Shown here: positions 24,696 to 33,980 of the stretch, one piece after another
Numbering within the stretch: the first letter of the stretch is position 1
Layout: the number at the start of each line of letters is the position of its first letter
Position numbers and translations under genes: made by a program
Notes under the pieces: generated by a model
Database searches by the model: none
Told to the model about the DNA's origin: nothing
What the model saw: only the letters and a program-made list of their open reading frames with translations
From: Peribacillus sp044761985
GTDB taxonomy: Bacteria; Bacillota; Bacilli; Bacillales; DSM-1321
Direction: 5' to 3'
Assembly: GCF_044761985.1 (NCBI RefSeq)
Contig: NZ_JBIWDK010000001.1
Coordinates: 62,001-126,000, forward strand
DNA: 64,000 nucleotides

Positions 24696-25832
24696 ATGGA
24701 TGAAAAGGATCAAAAGCTATCTAAAAAACAACATATTCGAATGAAGATGCTAGAACAACAAGGGGAGGCCAAGCTTGTCCGTAAAATTATCATGATTACG
24801 ATTGCTGCACTTATTTTAATTGTAGGGATAGTCGTCCTTGTGGGATTCTTCTATATTAACTCGGCGATGAAGCCCTTTGATCCAGAGGATGATACGATCA
24901 AGACGGTGAAAATTCCGATTGGTTCCTCCATTAGTGATATTTCGATTTTGCTTGAAGAGCAGGAAATCATCAAAGACGCGCGTGTTTTCAAATATTATAT
25001 TAAGTTCCGAAATGAATCCGGCTTTCAGGCAGGAGAGTATAAGCTCTCTCCATCGATGCCAATCAAGGATATTGTGACGAGCATCAAAACCGGGAAACTG
25101 ATGAAAGAGGCCGTCCTTAGGATAACGATTCCGGAAGGCAAGCAGCTAGTCCAAATAGCCGATATTATCGCTGTGAAGACAGATCAAGACTCTAAAGAGA
25201 TATTTAAGAAATTGAATAATGAGGAATTCGTAAAATCCATGCAAACGAGATTCCCTGAGCTTCTGACATCGGAAATCGATAATGAAAATGTCGTATATCC
25301 ACTTGAAGGGTACCTGTATCCGGCAACCTATGACTTTTATGAAGAAAAACCATCCATTGAATCCATGGTAGTGGAGATGCTCCAGAAAACGGAGGAAACC
25401 CTTCAGCCATTCGAATCACTGATGGAGAAAAAAGAGTATACGGCCCACCAGCTATTGACATTTGCCTCACTCGTTGAAGAAGAAGCAACAGCTCAGGTCG
25501 ATCGCAAAACCATAGCTTCCGTCTTTTATAATCGCCTCAAGGAAGATATGCCATTACAAACGGATCCTACCGTTTTGTATGCAAAAGGCTCACACAAAGA
25601 CAGGGTCCTATACAAAGACCTTGAGGTGAAATCACCATATAATACGTACAAAAACAAAGGCCTGACTCCAGGTCCGATCGCTAACGCCGGAAAGTCCTCG
25701 ATTGAAGCGGTCTTAAAGCCTAAGAAGACCGATTACCTTTATTTCTTGGCTACACCTGAAGGAGAAGTTCTATATTCCAAAACACTGGAAGAGCACAATA
25801 ATAAAAAGGCACAGCATATTACCAATAAATAA
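24696..25832 (+). CDS. mltG: Endolytic murein transglycosylase MltG (YceG-like)
   Basis: A 378-residue membrane-anchored protein: basic cytoplasmic start, one membrane helix (about residues 33–55 from this start), a LysM-like segment (IPIGSSISDISILLEEQEII) and the YceG catalytic domain with the active Glu in SLVEEEATA plus QTDPTVLYA and NTYKNKGLTPGPIANAG. MltG cuts nascent glycan strands during elongation. Start set at ATG 24696, six bases after AGGGGGAA; upstream GTG and ATG choices sit in or before that site. B. subtilis homologue: yrrL. Confidence 0.93.
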   Translation: MDEKDQKLSKKQHIRMKMLEQQGEAKLVRKIIMITIAALILIVGIVVLVGFFYINSAMKPFDPEDDTIKTVKIPIGSSISDISILLEEQEIIKDARVFKYYIKFRNESGFQAGEYKLSPSMPIKDIVTSIKTGKLMKEAVLRITIPEGKQLVQIADIIAVKTDQDSKEIFKKLNNEEFVKSMQTRFPELLTSEIDNENVVYPLEGYLYPATYDFYEEKPSIESMVVEMLQKTEETLQPFESLMEKKEYTAHQLLTFASLVEEEATAQVDRKTIASVFYNRLKEDMPLQTDPTVLYAKGSHKDRVLYKDLEVKSPYNTYKNKGLTPGPIANAGKSSIEAVLKPKKTDYLYFLATPEGEVLYSKTLEEHNNKKAQHITNK

Positions 25833-25853
25833 ATGGCAAGGGCAATAGGGACT

Positions 25854-25887
25854 AAGGGGAGAGGGATATTACTTTCCCCTTGTTTTT
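25854..25887 (+). terminator. Terminator after mltG
   Basis: AAGGGGA (25854–25860) pairs with TCCCCTT (25875–25881), then G and TTTTT. Confidence 0.8.
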
Positions 25888-25939
25888 ATGATAGAATAGT
25901 AAACGTAAAAATTTCAGATCCGATTTTATTGATGACTGT

Positions 25940-25963
25940 AACTCGGCTTTTGCCGGGTTTTAT
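25940..25963 (+). terminator. Second terminator-like hairpin before trmR
   Basis: AACTCGGC (25940–25947) pairs with GCCGGGTT (25952–25959) around TTTT, then a T-rich run. It comes 50 bases after the mltG terminator and may belong to a leader of trmR. Confidence 0.65.
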
Positions 25964-26089
25964 TTTGAAAAGATAAGGAAACGTAGATAGTCAAGTGATG
26001 CTGGTTCTAGTTCGTTTTGTATATGATGCGGAATTTCATTGAGAGCCGGCCAAGACGCTTTCGTTTTTTTTATCATTGGAGGAAATGTC

Positions 26090-26755
26090 TTGAACGGAAA
26101 AATAGACCAATATCTTCACGACTTACTTCCGGAACGTACCGGATTGATTAAGGAGCTAGAGGATTTTGCAAGGGAACATAATGTACCGATCATGGAGCCT
26201 GAAGGAATAGAGGTGCTGCTACAGATTTTGAGGCTTCACCAACCGAAGGCCATATTGGAAGTGGGCGCAGCAATCGGATATTCGGCGATTAGAATGGCAG
26301 AAACCTTACCGGATGTGCGTATTGTCACGCTGGAACGGAATGAAGCGCGTATTGAACAGGCGAAGGCGAACATAGCCAAGTCTGGTCTTTCGGAGCGAAT
26401 CACACTCATAGAAGGCGATGCACTAGAAGCAGGGCCTCACGTGAAGGATCATGGCCCGTTCGACATCATCTTTGTGGATGCAGCGAAAGGACAGTACAAG
26501 CGTTTCTTTGAGCTGTTCGAACCTTTCCTGAATGAAGCTGGCATAATCATTACTGATAATGTATTATTTAAAGGCTTGGTTGCTGAAAACATCGAAGAGA
26601 TGGAAATGACGAGACGTAAGCGAGCGCTTATTAGAAAAATAAAAGACTTTAATATCTGGCTGCATGACCATCCTCATTACGATACCGTAATTTTACCGAT
26701 TGGTGATGGTGTAGCTATTAGTAAACATAGAGGTGACAAACATGAAAAAGCCTGA
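26090..26755 (+). CDS. trmR: tRNA 5-hydroxyuridine-34 O-methyltransferase TrmR (YrrM)
   Basis: A 221-residue class I SAM methyltransferase of the COMT-like O-methyltransferase family: EVGAAIGYSAIRMA (motif I), DIIFVDAAKGQYKRFFE and IIITDNVLFKG (metal-binding DN). In B. subtilis TrmR methylates ho5U34 of tRNA to mo5U34. Start at TTG 26090, six bases after GGAGGA. It overlaps the trhP1 start and is followed by both hydroxylation genes, so the whole wobble pathway is in one operon. Confidence 0.9.
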   Translation: MNGKIDQYLHDLLPERTGLIKELEDFAREHNVPIMEPEGIEVLLQILRLHQPKAILEVGAAIGYSAIRMAETLPDVRIVTLERNEARIEQAKANIAKSGLSERITLIEGDALEAGPHVKDHGPFDIIFVDAAKGQYKRFFELFEPFLNEAGIIITDNVLFKGLVAENIEEMEMTRRKRALIRKIKDFNIWLHDHPHYDTVILPIGDGVAISKHRGDKHEKA

Positions 26756-27671
26756 ATTACTGGTGACTCCGATAAATATCGCACATCTAGCTGAACTGAT
26801 CGAGGCGGGTGCTGATGCATTCGTAATCGGTGAGCAGCGTTATGCGCTTCGTTTAGCGGGGGAGTTCACTCGTGTGGACGTTAAGAAGGCAATTGAAATG
26901 GCGCATACTGCAGGTAAAAAAGTATACGTGTCCATGAATGCAATCTTTCATAATGATAAAGTGGACGAGCTTGAAGACTATATAGCTTTCCTACAAGAAG
27001 CAGGAGCTGACCGGATTATCTACGGTGACCCCGCAGTCCTGATGGCTGTAAGGGCTGTTGCCCCTGATATGCCATTACATTGGAACACAGAGATGACGGT
27101 TACCAACTGGTACACCTGTAATTACTGGGGGAAACGCGGAGCGGTGCGGGCCGTTGCAGCCCGTGAAATCAGCTTGGACGAAATCATCGAAATGAAGGAG
27201 CATGCCGAAGTTGAAATTGAAGTTCAAGTTCACGGCATGACATGTATGTTCCAGTCGAAGCGTACGCTACTTGGCAACTATTTCGAATACCAAGGCAAGG
27301 CGTTGGAAGTCGGAAACCGAACAGAACAAAAGAATATGTTCCTGCATGATACGGAACGTGAAAATAAATACCCGATATATGAAGATGAAAACGGTACACA
27401 TATCATGAGTCCGAATGATATGTGCATGATTGATGAACTTCAGGAATTGATGGAAGCGGAAATGGATTCCCTGAAAATCGATGGGGTCCTGAAAACGCCC
27501 GAATACATTGTGGCCGTCACAAGATTATACCGTGAGGCGATAGATTTATGTGCGGATGATCCAGATCGCTATGAGGATGTCAAAATGGAATTGTTCGAAA
27601 AAATCCAAGCGATTCAACCTGATAACCGTGAGTTAGATACCGGATTCTTCTTTAAAGAATCGGTTTATTAA
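26742..27671 (+). CDS. trhP1: Peptidase U32-family protein, tRNA U34 hydroxylation TrhP1 (YrrN)
   Basis: A 309-residue U32-type protein (ELLVTPINIAHLAELIEAGADAFVIGEQRYALR, VHGMTCMFQSKRTLLGNYF). The U32 family was named for collagenase-like peptidases, but B. subtilis YrrN and YrrO are needed for prephenate-dependent 5-hydroxylation of tRNA uridine-34. Only few Cys are present compared with trhP2. ATG 26742 sits behind AGAGGTG and overlaps trmR by 14 bases. Confidence 0.88.
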   Translation: MKKPELLVTPINIAHLAELIEAGADAFVIGEQRYALRLAGEFTRVDVKKAIEMAHTAGKKVYVSMNAIFHNDKVDELEDYIAFLQEAGADRIIYGDPAVLMAVRAVAPDMPLHWNTEMTVTNWYTCNYWGKRGAVRAVAAREISLDEIIEMKEHAEVEIEVQVHGMTCMFQSKRTLLGNYFEYQGKALEVGNRTEQKNMFLHDTERENKYPIYEDENGTHIMSPNDMCMIDELQELMEAEMDSLKIDGVLKTPEYIVAVTRLYREAIDLCADDPDRYEDVKMELFEKIQAIQPDNRELDTGFFFKESVY

Positions 27672-27695
27672 GTAAGGGAAAGAGGAGGAATAGCC

Positions 27696-28967
27696 TTGAA
27701 TGCTATTGCTGATAAAATTTCCAAGATAGTTGATGGAAAGAGAGTCATTGTAAAAAAACCTGAATTGCTGGCTCCTGCTGGTAATCTGGAAAAACTAAAA
27801 ATCGCTGTCCATTATGGTGCAGATGCCGTATTCATTGGTGGACAGGAATATGGTCTCCGTTCGAATGCCGGAAACTTCACGTTTGAAGAAATGAAGGAAG
27901 GCGTCGAGTTCGCTAAAAAGTATGGTGCGAAAATATATGTGACTACGAATATCTATGCCCATAATGAAAATATCGATGGTCTTGAAGAATATATGGAAGG
28001 CCTTCGTGATACGGGGATTCATGGAATTATCGTGGCAGATCCATTGATCATCGAAACGTGTAAGCGTGTGGCTCCGGAAGTAGAAATTCATCTGAGCACG
28101 CAACAATCGCTTACGAACTGGAAGGCTGTCCAGTATTGGAAAGAAGAAGGTCTGGAGCGTGTCGTGCTAGCTCGTGAGACGAGTGCTGATGAAATCCGTG
28201 AAATGAAGGAAAAAGTCGACATCGAAATTGAAACCTTCATACATGGGGCAATGTGTATTGCCTATTCAGGCCGTTGCACACTTTCCAACCATATGACGGC
28301 ACGTGACTCCAACCGGGGAGGATGCTGTCAGTCTTGCCGTTGGGATTATGACTTGTACGAATTGAATCAGGATGGGGAGAAAGCGTTATTCGATAAAGAA
28401 GATGCACCATTCGCGATGAGTCCGAAAGATTTGAAGTTGATCGAATCCTTGCCAGGCATGATCGAAATTGGGATTGATAGTTTAAAAGTCGAAGGCCGGA
28501 TGAAATCCATTCACTACATCGCAACGGTAATCAGTGTCTACCGTAAAGTGATTGATGCGTATTGCGCAGATCCGGATCATTACGAGATTCAACCTGAATG
28601 GTTGGAAGAGCTTGATAAATGTGCAAATCGTGAGACGGCTTCATCGTTCATGGAGGGGGAAATCCCTGGGTATAAACAACAAATGTTCGGGAATCATACC
28701 GTAAAGACTCGCTTTGACTTCGCTGGATTGGTACTTGATTATAATGAGGAAACTCAAATTGCTACCTTACAGCAGCGTAACTTCTTCAAGCCTGGTGATG
28801 AGGTGGAATTCTTCGGACCCGAGATTGAGAACTTTACTCAAAAAATCGGCATTATCTGGGATGAAATGGGTAAAGAGTTGGACGCAGCACGTCATCCGCT
28901 TCAAATTGTCCGCATTCAAGTAGATAAGCCGGTATATGTGAACAATATGATGCGTAAGGAGAATTAA
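27696..28967 (+). CDS. trhP2: Peptidase U32-family protein, tRNA U34 hydroxylation TrhP2 (YrrO)
   Basis: A 423-residue U32 protein with the family's Cys cluster: GAMCIAYSGRCTLSNHM, RGGCCQSCRWDY, the four conserved Cys that can hold an Fe–S cluster, and a C-terminal β-domain. Pairs with YrrN to form 5-hydroxyuridine in tRNA, the substrate of TrmR encoded two genes upstream. Begins at TTG behind AAAGAGGAGG; B. subtilis has the same order (yrrM–yrrN–yrrO–udk). Confidence 0.9.
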   Translation: MNAIADKISKIVDGKRVIVKKPELLAPAGNLEKLKIAVHYGADAVFIGGQEYGLRSNAGNFTFEEMKEGVEFAKKYGAKIYVTTNIYAHNENIDGLEEYMEGLRDTGIHGIIVADPLIIETCKRVAPEVEIHLSTQQSLTNWKAVQYWKEEGLERVVLARETSADEIREMKEKVDIEIETFIHGAMCIAYSGRCTLSNHMTARDSNRGGCCQSCRWDYDLYELNQDGEKALFDKEDAPFAMSPKDLKLIESLPGMIEIGIDSLKVEGRMKSIHYIATVISVYRKVIDAYCADPDHYEIQPEWLEELDKCANRETASSFMEGEIPGYKQQMFGNHTVKTRFDFAGLVLDYNEETQIATLQQRNFFKPGDEVEFFGPEIENFTQKIGIIWDEMGKELDAARHPLQIVRIQVDKPVYVNNMMRKEN

Positions 28968-28968
28968 C

Positions 28969-29607
28969 ATGACAAGGAAAAAACCAGTAGTCATCGGAGT
29001 TACCGGTGGGTCGGGATCAGGTAAAACAAGTGTAACACGCTCAATTTTTGAATTCTTCAATGGACATTCCATCTTGATGCTCGAACAAGATTATTATTAT
29101 AAAGATCAAAGCCACTTGCCGTTTGAGGAACGCTTGAAAACGAATTATGATCATCCGTTTGCATTCGATAATGACTTATTGATTGAACACATCAATGCAT
29201 TATTGAAATATGAAACGATTCAGAAACCGGTTTATGATTACGCGAACCATACGCGGTCAGATGAAATCATAACGGTTGAACCACAAGACGTCATCATTCT
29301 TGAAGGAATCTTGGTATTGGAAGACCAACGCCTAAGAGACTTGATGGATATGAAGCTCTATGTGGATACAGATGCAGATTTGCGAATCCTTCGACGTATG
29401 ACTCGTGATATTAAAGAGCGTGGCCGTTCCTTGGATTCTGTCATCGATCAATATATCAGCGTCGTTCGCCCGATGCATAATCAGTTCATCGAACCGACGA
29501 AACGATATGCCGATATCATCATTCCTGAAGGTGGGCAAAACCATGTGGCAATTGACCTCATGGTAACAAAAATACAAACAATCCTTGAACAAAAGTCTTT
29601 TTTGTAA
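28969..29607 (+). CDS. udk: Uridine kinase
   Basis: A 212-residue P-loop kinase with Walker A GGSGSGKTS (about residues 12–20), LEQDYYYKD, the DHPFAFD segment and VIILEGILVL. It phosphorylates uridine and cytidine in pyrimidine salvage. Starts one base after the trhP2 stop, behind AAGGAG, so it is translationally close to the tRNA operon. Confidence 0.95.
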   Translation: MTRKKPVVIGVTGGSGSGKTSVTRSIFEFFNGHSILMLEQDYYYKDQSHLPFEERLKTNYDHPFAFDNDLLIEHINALLKYETIQKPVYDYANHTRSDEIITVEPQDVIILEGILVLEDQRLRDLMDMKLYVDTDADLRILRRMTRDIKERGRSLDSVIDQYISVVRPMHNQFIEPTKRYADIIIPEGGQNHVAIDLMVTKIQTILEQKSFL

Positions 29608-29728
29608 TAACATAGCATAAATAATGATAGGTGCCATTTTACCTCATATATATAAAAATCCCAATTATTTATAGGGAAAGACTGGACAAATGTTGGAAAA
29701 CACAATAATCTATTCTTGATACAGAACG

Positions 29729-29756
29729 AACCGGCTGCTTAATGCAGTCGGTTTAT
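29729..29756 (+). terminator. Possible terminator between udk and greA
   Basis: AACCGGCTGC (29729–29738) pairs with GCAGTCGGTT (29744–29753); only a weak T-run follows. The rest of 29608–29885 holds no gene. Confidence 0.5.
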
Positions 29757-29885
29757 ATACTAAGGGACGGTTGTTCCGTAGTGGCATGTGATTATATATA
29801 TTTTTTTTCGGGTAAGCACTTATAGAGTACATAAACTGGTCACGGCGGGATGTCAGCTGTGAAGAATTTGAAGGAGTGAAGGGTT

Positions 29886-30362
29886 TTGGCAATTGAAAAA
29901 GTATATCCAATGACTAACGAAGGTAAAGCGAAGTTAGAACAAGAACTAGAACATTTAAAGTCGGTTAAACGTAAAGAAGTGGTGGAAAGAATCAAAATCG
30001 CCCGTAGTTTTGGCGATCTTTCAGAGAACTCTGAGTATGATTCTGCAAAAGAAGAGCAAGCATTTGTTGAAGGTCGTATCACTACCATCGAAAACATGAT
30101 TCGTAATGCTAAAATCATTGAAGACAATGATTTGAATACAGATACAGTAACTCTTGGTAAGTCTGTAACATTCATAGAACTTCCAAATGGTGATGAAGAA
30201 ACGTATTCCATCGTGGGTAGCGTTGAAGCAGATCCATTCGAAGGCAAAATCTCGAATGATTCTCCCATTGCCAAAAGCTTGATTGGGAAAAAAGTTGGCG
30301 ACAAAGTATCAATCCTAACGCCAGGCGGCGAAATGAGCGTCAAAATCGTTTCTATTAGCTAA
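29886..30362 (+). CDS. greA: Transcription elongation factor GreA
   Basis: A 158-residue protein: N-terminal coiled coil (KAKLEQELEHLKSVKRKEVVERIK, with the acidic loop in GDLSENSEYDSAKEEQ that reaches the polymerase active site) and a C-terminal FKBP-like domain (ISNDSPIAKSLIGKKVGD). It rescues backtracked RNA polymerase by stimulating cleavage. Starts at TTG behind AAGGAGTGAAGG. Confidence 0.96.
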   Translation: MAIEKVYPMTNEGKAKLEQELEHLKSVKRKEVVERIKIARSFGDLSENSEYDSAKEEQAFVEGRITTIENMIRNAKIIEDNDLNTDTVTLGKSVTFIELPNGDEETYSIVGSVEADPFEGKISNDSPIAKSLIGKKVGDKVSILTPGGEMSVKIVSIS

Positions 30363-30375
30363 TAGCGTTTTCCAG

Positions 30376-30405
30376 GAGGATGTCCATGAGGGCATCCTCT
30401 TTTTA
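30376..30405 (+). terminator. Terminator after greA
   Basis: GAGGATGTCC (30376–30385) pairs with GGGCATCCTC (30390–30399), then TTTTT. Confidence 0.9.
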
Positions 30406-30421
30406 GTGTTTAAAAATCCGA

Positions 30422-30446
30422 ACCTCGTCAACAATGGTAACGAGGT
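30422..30446 (+). promoter_or_regulatory. Hairpin holding the pbpI ribosome binding site
   Basis: ACCTCGT (30422–30428) pairs perfectly with ACGAGGT (30440–30446). The right arm contains GAGGTG, the only ribosome binding site for ATG 30455, so folding would hide it. It lies between the greA terminator and pbpI. Confidence 0.55.
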
Positions 30447-30454
30447 GTTTCTAT

Positions 30455-32206
30455 ATGAAAAAGAAACGAATGAGGATACTTGCAGTTGTCTTGGCTATGT
30501 TCATGCTGATGCTCATTGGCCGAATAGCTTATATCCAACTAGTGTCTACAGAATCCTTTTCCAAGCATGATGTGAATTTAATAGAAGCAAGTGTAAACCA
30601 ACGCTCGCAAATTTTAAAGATTGACGACGGACGGGGGAAGTTTTACGACCGAAATGGCATTCCACTTGCCCATGTAGAAATCCCGACACTTGTTTTGTTT
30701 CCGTTTTTAAATAAGATGAACTGGCCTATAGATCAAGTCGCCTCCATAATCGGCAGGACGGAATGGGAACTGAGACAGTCGATCGCAGAAGCGAAAGATC
30801 CCTTTGTTTTTGGTGGGGATGACCCGATCGAGCTAACCTTGGATCAGTCCAAGGCAATCAATGAATTGAAAATCCCTGGCGTATTTGCGGTGAACGAAAA
30901 GCTATATCATGATCAAATACCCGCCGCACAATTGATTGGTACAACGAATATATCGGATGCCGAAAAGAAAAAGCGCTACCCGGATATGCAGCTTTCTGCA
31001 GATACGAAAATTGGCAATACGGGTTTACAAAGGACATTTGATGAGTTCTTACTTTCCGATGGAGAATCAAAGCTCGTATTTCATGTCGATGCCAGTGGGG
31101 GTCCGATGTTTGGCGTGGACGTAAAATATGTGGAACCTGCCAACCCTCTTTACCCTGTCAAAGTGATCACGACCATCGATAAGAGCATTCAAGAAGAAGC
31201 AGAGAAGCTCGTGGATGAGCGCGGGATTAAAAAAGGTGGACTTGTGCTGATTGATATTGAAAAAAGCGAAATTGTGGCCATGGTGTCCCGCCCCGCCCTT
31301 AATAAAAAGGACCCCAATGGCGAAGGTGCCATCAATACGATGCTCACTCAAAAAACGCCCGGATCCGTTTTTAAAACGGTAACGGCAGCAGCTGTCATCG
31401 ATTACGAGGCTGCGAGCCCGACTAGAACGTTTGATTGTGATAAAACGATTGAAGGGGAAGCCGATAAACAGAGAGAGCTTGGCAGGCTGAATTTTGAGAA
31501 TAGCTTTGCCCAGAGCTGTAACAGGACATTTGCCGAATTATCGAAGGAAATCGCCGTAAAGGATCCGGACTTTTTGGATAAATATGCTGAAATGTTGGGG
31601 TTGGTTGGCCAATCCGGATGGCAGGGGGATGTTTACCATACGGCCGTCACCCAGTTGTACCATGAACAAAAAGGAAAGGTATGGCATGATGAACAATTGA
31701 AAAAGGATCCGAAAATGATTGTCAAGACATCCATTGGTCAACAGGATGTCCAAACCACACCACTTGCCATTGCCAATATGATGGCGACCATTGCAAGAGG
31801 AGGGAAGAAAGAACAGGTCAAAGCAGTTTCGAAGGTAGAATTCGACAACGGCACGACGGTAGTCGACTTTCCTACACAAACAATGGCGGGAGATACAGTG
31901 AAGCCTTATACGGCGATGAAATTGCAACATCTTTTACGAAAGGTGGTCACGGAAGTGAAAGGGACCGGTGCTTCTCTAAAGAACCTTCCTGTTGAGGTCG
32001 CAGGGAAATCGGGGACTGCACAGACTAACATTGAAAAAGGGGAGCTCAATAAATGGTTTGCTGGGTATTTTCCGTATGAAAATCCCAAATATGCACTGGT
32101 TACGGTGAATTTTGAAACAAATGAAAGTAGTTCCAGCATGACGCCTCTATTTTCAGATATTGTAAATGTTCTATATAGCAAGGACCAGAATATACGCGAG
32201 AATTGA
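30455..32206 (+). CDS. pbpI: Class B penicillin-binding protein PbpI (YrrR)
   Basis: A 583-residue transpeptidase: short cytoplasmic start, membrane anchor (~residues 7–25), a PBP dimerisation domain, and the penicilloyl-serine domain with SVFK (active Ser), SCN and KSGTA motifs. It cross-links peptidoglycan. In B. subtilis the homologue is made in the forespore. ATG 30455 follows GAGGTG inside a hairpin; length equals B. subtilis PbpI. Confidence 0.92.
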   Translation: MKKKRMRILAVVLAMFMLMLIGRIAYIQLVSTESFSKHDVNLIEASVNQRSQILKIDDGRGKFYDRNGIPLAHVEIPTLVLFPFLNKMNWPIDQVASIIGRTEWELRQSIAEAKDPFVFGGDDPIELTLDQSKAINELKIPGVFAVNEKLYHDQIPAAQLIGTTNISDAEKKKRYPDMQLSADTKIGNTGLQRTFDEFLLSDGESKLVFHVDASGGPMFGVDVKYVEPANPLYPVKVITTIDKSIQEEAEKLVDERGIKKGGLVLIDIEKSEIVAMVSRPALNKKDPNGEGAINTMLTQKTPGSVFKTVTAAAVIDYEAASPTRTFDCDKTIEGEADKQRELGRLNFENSFAQSCNRTFAELSKEIAVKDPDFLDKYAEMLGLVGQSGWQGDVYHTAVTQLYHEQKGKVWHDEQLKKDPKMIVKTSIGQQDVQTTPLAIANMMATIARGGKKEQVKAVSKVEFDNGTTVVDFPTQTMAGDTVKPYTAMKLQHLLRKVVTEVKGTGASLKNLPVEVAGKSGTAQTNIEKGELNKWFAGYFPYENPKYALVTVNFETNESSSSMTPLFSDIVNVLYSKDQNIREN

Positions 32207-32292
32207 CGAAAAGTGTAGGAAACCTTCCCCTTCTATCTCCAGCTGAATCATGATAGAATGAGGCTGAAAGTAAAGGTAGGGAGGAATGGATC

Positions 32293-32934
32293 TTGAGTTC
32301 TAGATTCAATCAGAGAGATCAAAAACGAAAATTAAATAAAATTTATAATATCGCGATTACCATCGTATCCATTCTCATTGTCATTGTGGCAGCCACGATT
32401 TTCCTTAGTGATGACGATTCCACAGAAAAAGCGACAACCGAGCCGAAACAAACCACTGAAAAACAACAGAAGAAAGCTGAGAAAACAGAGAAAAAAGAAG
32501 ATGCACCAGGAGTCGAGGAAGAAGAAGCGGCTGAGGAAGATTCAGAAGCTACAGATACGACTGAGGAAGAAAAGGACAAGGATGCTGAGCTTTTAGAAGT
32601 GGAGGCAAGCGGAGATGGCAATGTCGAGAAGGCTTATACGAGTGAGGGCTGGAAACCGGTTGGTACAGAGCAATCGGGTGAACATACGACAAGCTTCGAA
32701 AAAGGTTCGGTTGACTGGAATGAAATGCGTAAGGCGATTGCCCTTGGAGCTGGTGTGGACGAAGGCAGCATGAAGTTATGGTGGTTACAAAACGGTGGAT
32801 CTCCGAGTACGGCCATCGGCACTGTTTCAGATGGAAACGAATCTCAAACATATCGTGTACATATCGAGTGGGTGGACGGATCTGGATGGAGACCAGTCAA
32901 AGTGGAAGAATTGAAAGTGAATGATAAAAAGTAA
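32293..32934 (+). CDS. yrrS: DUF1510 membrane protein YrrS
   Basis: A 213-residue protein: basic N-terminus, one membrane helix (~20–40), a long highly charged Glu/Lys/Thr linker (~45–105) and a C-terminal DUF1510 domain (EGWKPVGTEQSGEHTTSFEKGSVDWNEM, GGSPSTAIGTV). Follows pbpI as in B. subtilis, so a wall-related sporulation role is likely but unproven. TTG start behind GGGAGG. Confidence 0.88.
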   Translation: MSSRFNQRDQKRKLNKIYNIAITIVSILIVIVAATIFLSDDDSTEKATTEPKQTTEKQQKKAEKTEKKEDAPGVEEEEAAEEDSEATDTTEEEKDKDAELLEVEASGDGNVEKAYTSEGWKPVGTEQSGEHTTSFEKGSVDWNEMRKAIALGAGVDEGSMKLWWLQNGGSPSTAIGTVSDGNESQTYRVHIEWVDGSGWRPVKVEELKVNDKK

Positions 32935-32940
32935 GCATGA

Positions 32941-32976
32941 AAATCCCGAAAAGCGATGGCTTTCCGGGATTTTTTT
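32941..32976. terminator. Bidirectional terminator between yrrS and yrzA
   Basis: AAATCCCGAAAAG (32941–32953) pairs with CTTTCCGGGATTT (32960–32972) with one mismatch, T-run on the plus side. Lies between convergent genes. Confidence 0.85.
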
Positions 32977-33188
32977 CATTTTTTCGCTTTAAAATGAACG
33001 ACGGCGCTATAGAAGCGGCGTCCTTCTTCACTGACATACATTTGGTGTGATACGGAGTGCACCTGTAGCAAAATCGCTTTGTTGATCTCAATTTGGGATT
33101 GGACTTTTTCTTCTAGGCTCTTGATGCTTTCCGCTTCGAAAAATTCAATTTTATCTTCGAATAAATTTAAATCAAGTTGAAAATCCAT
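32976..33188 (-). CDS. yrzA: DUF2536 small protein YrzA
   Basis: A 70-residue protein (MDFQLDLNLFEDKIEFFEAESIKSLEEKV, then HSVSHQMYV and SAVVHFKAKK) matching Bacillus YrzA. Function unknown. Start at ATG 33188, eight bases after GGAGG; a slightly longer TTG start would lie inside that site. Divergent from yrrT. Confidence 0.85.
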   Translation of the reverse strand: MDFQLDLNLFEDKIEFFEAESIKSLEEKVQSQIEINKAILLQVHSVSHQMYVSEEGRRFYSAVVHFKAKK

Positions 33189-33325
33189 ACTATATTCCTC
33201 CAAGGTTTTGATAGTGTTAGTGTACCATCAAATCTGGTGAAACTGCCTAAAAAATGCGAACCGTTTTTGTTTACTCTCATATTCTGTTCATAGGTATGAT
33301 TATTTCTCATAAAAAGGTGATTAAT

Positions 33326-33964
33326 ATGGGCAGAGAGTTTTTGGAACTATTTGATGAATGGTCTAAATCGTATGATGAATCCGTCAAGGGACAGGATATT
33401 GAATATCAAGAGGTTTTTAAGCACTATGACAAAATATTGGATAGTGTCGCGAGCCGGTCCCGTGGTCATGTATTGGAGTTCGGGGTGGGAACGGGGAACT
33501 TGACGGAACGGATGATAAAAGCCGGTCTCACGGTATCTGGGATCGAACCATCTCCAGCCATGAGAGAAATAGCAATCAGAAAGTTACAGGATAAAACGGA
33601 AATCGTGGATGGTGATTTCATCGACTTTCCGATGCCGAAACAGGTCGATTCAATCGTTAGTACGTATGCTTTTCACCATTTAACGGATGAAGAAAAAGAA
33701 AAAGCCATTGCCAACTATGGAAAGTTACTGAATGCTGGTGGTAGAATAGTGTTTGCGGATACCATGTATCAATCAAAAGAAGCGCATGATCAAGCGATTC
33801 GGGATGCAGAGGATGCAGGCTTTCATAATTTGGCGAAGGATTTGCAAACAGAATATTACACGACGATTCCTTTTTTGGAAAAAGTGCTTGTAAAACATGG
33901 GTTCACTGTGAATTTTGAGCGTTGCAACTCATTTGTTTGGATTATGGAGGCGGAAAAAATATAG
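33326..33964 (+). CDS. yrrT: SAM-dependent methyltransferase YrrT
   Basis: A 212-residue class I methyltransferase (VLEFGVGTGNLTERM motif I, VSTYAFHHLTDEEK). Substrate unknown; in B. subtilis it heads the CymR-controlled yrrT–mtnN–mccA–mccB operon that recycles SAM by-products to cysteine. ATG 33326 follows AAAAAGGTG. I looked for an S-box riboswitch upstream and saw none. Confidence 0.88.
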   Translation: MGREFLELFDEWSKSYDESVKGQDIEYQEVFKHYDKILDSVASRSRGHVLEFGVGTGNLTERMIKAGLTVSGIEPSPAMREIAIRKLQDKTEIVDGDFIDFPMPKQVDSIVSTYAFHHLTDEEKEKAIANYGKLLNAGGRIVFADTMYQSKEAHDQAIRDAEDAGFHNLAKDLQTEYYTTIPFLEKVLVKHGFTVNFERCNSFVWIMEAEKI

Positions 33965-33980
33965 GAAGAGGTTTTTACTA

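Noticed and set aside
32343..32851. Ser-rich and basic frames on both strands over yrrS
   Set aside because: They come from the low-complexity Glu/Lys/Thr linker of yrrS.
33189..33325. S-box (SAM) riboswitch before yrrT
   Set aside because: The region is too short and has no kink-turn or terminator pattern; control by CymR, as in B. subtilis, is more likely.
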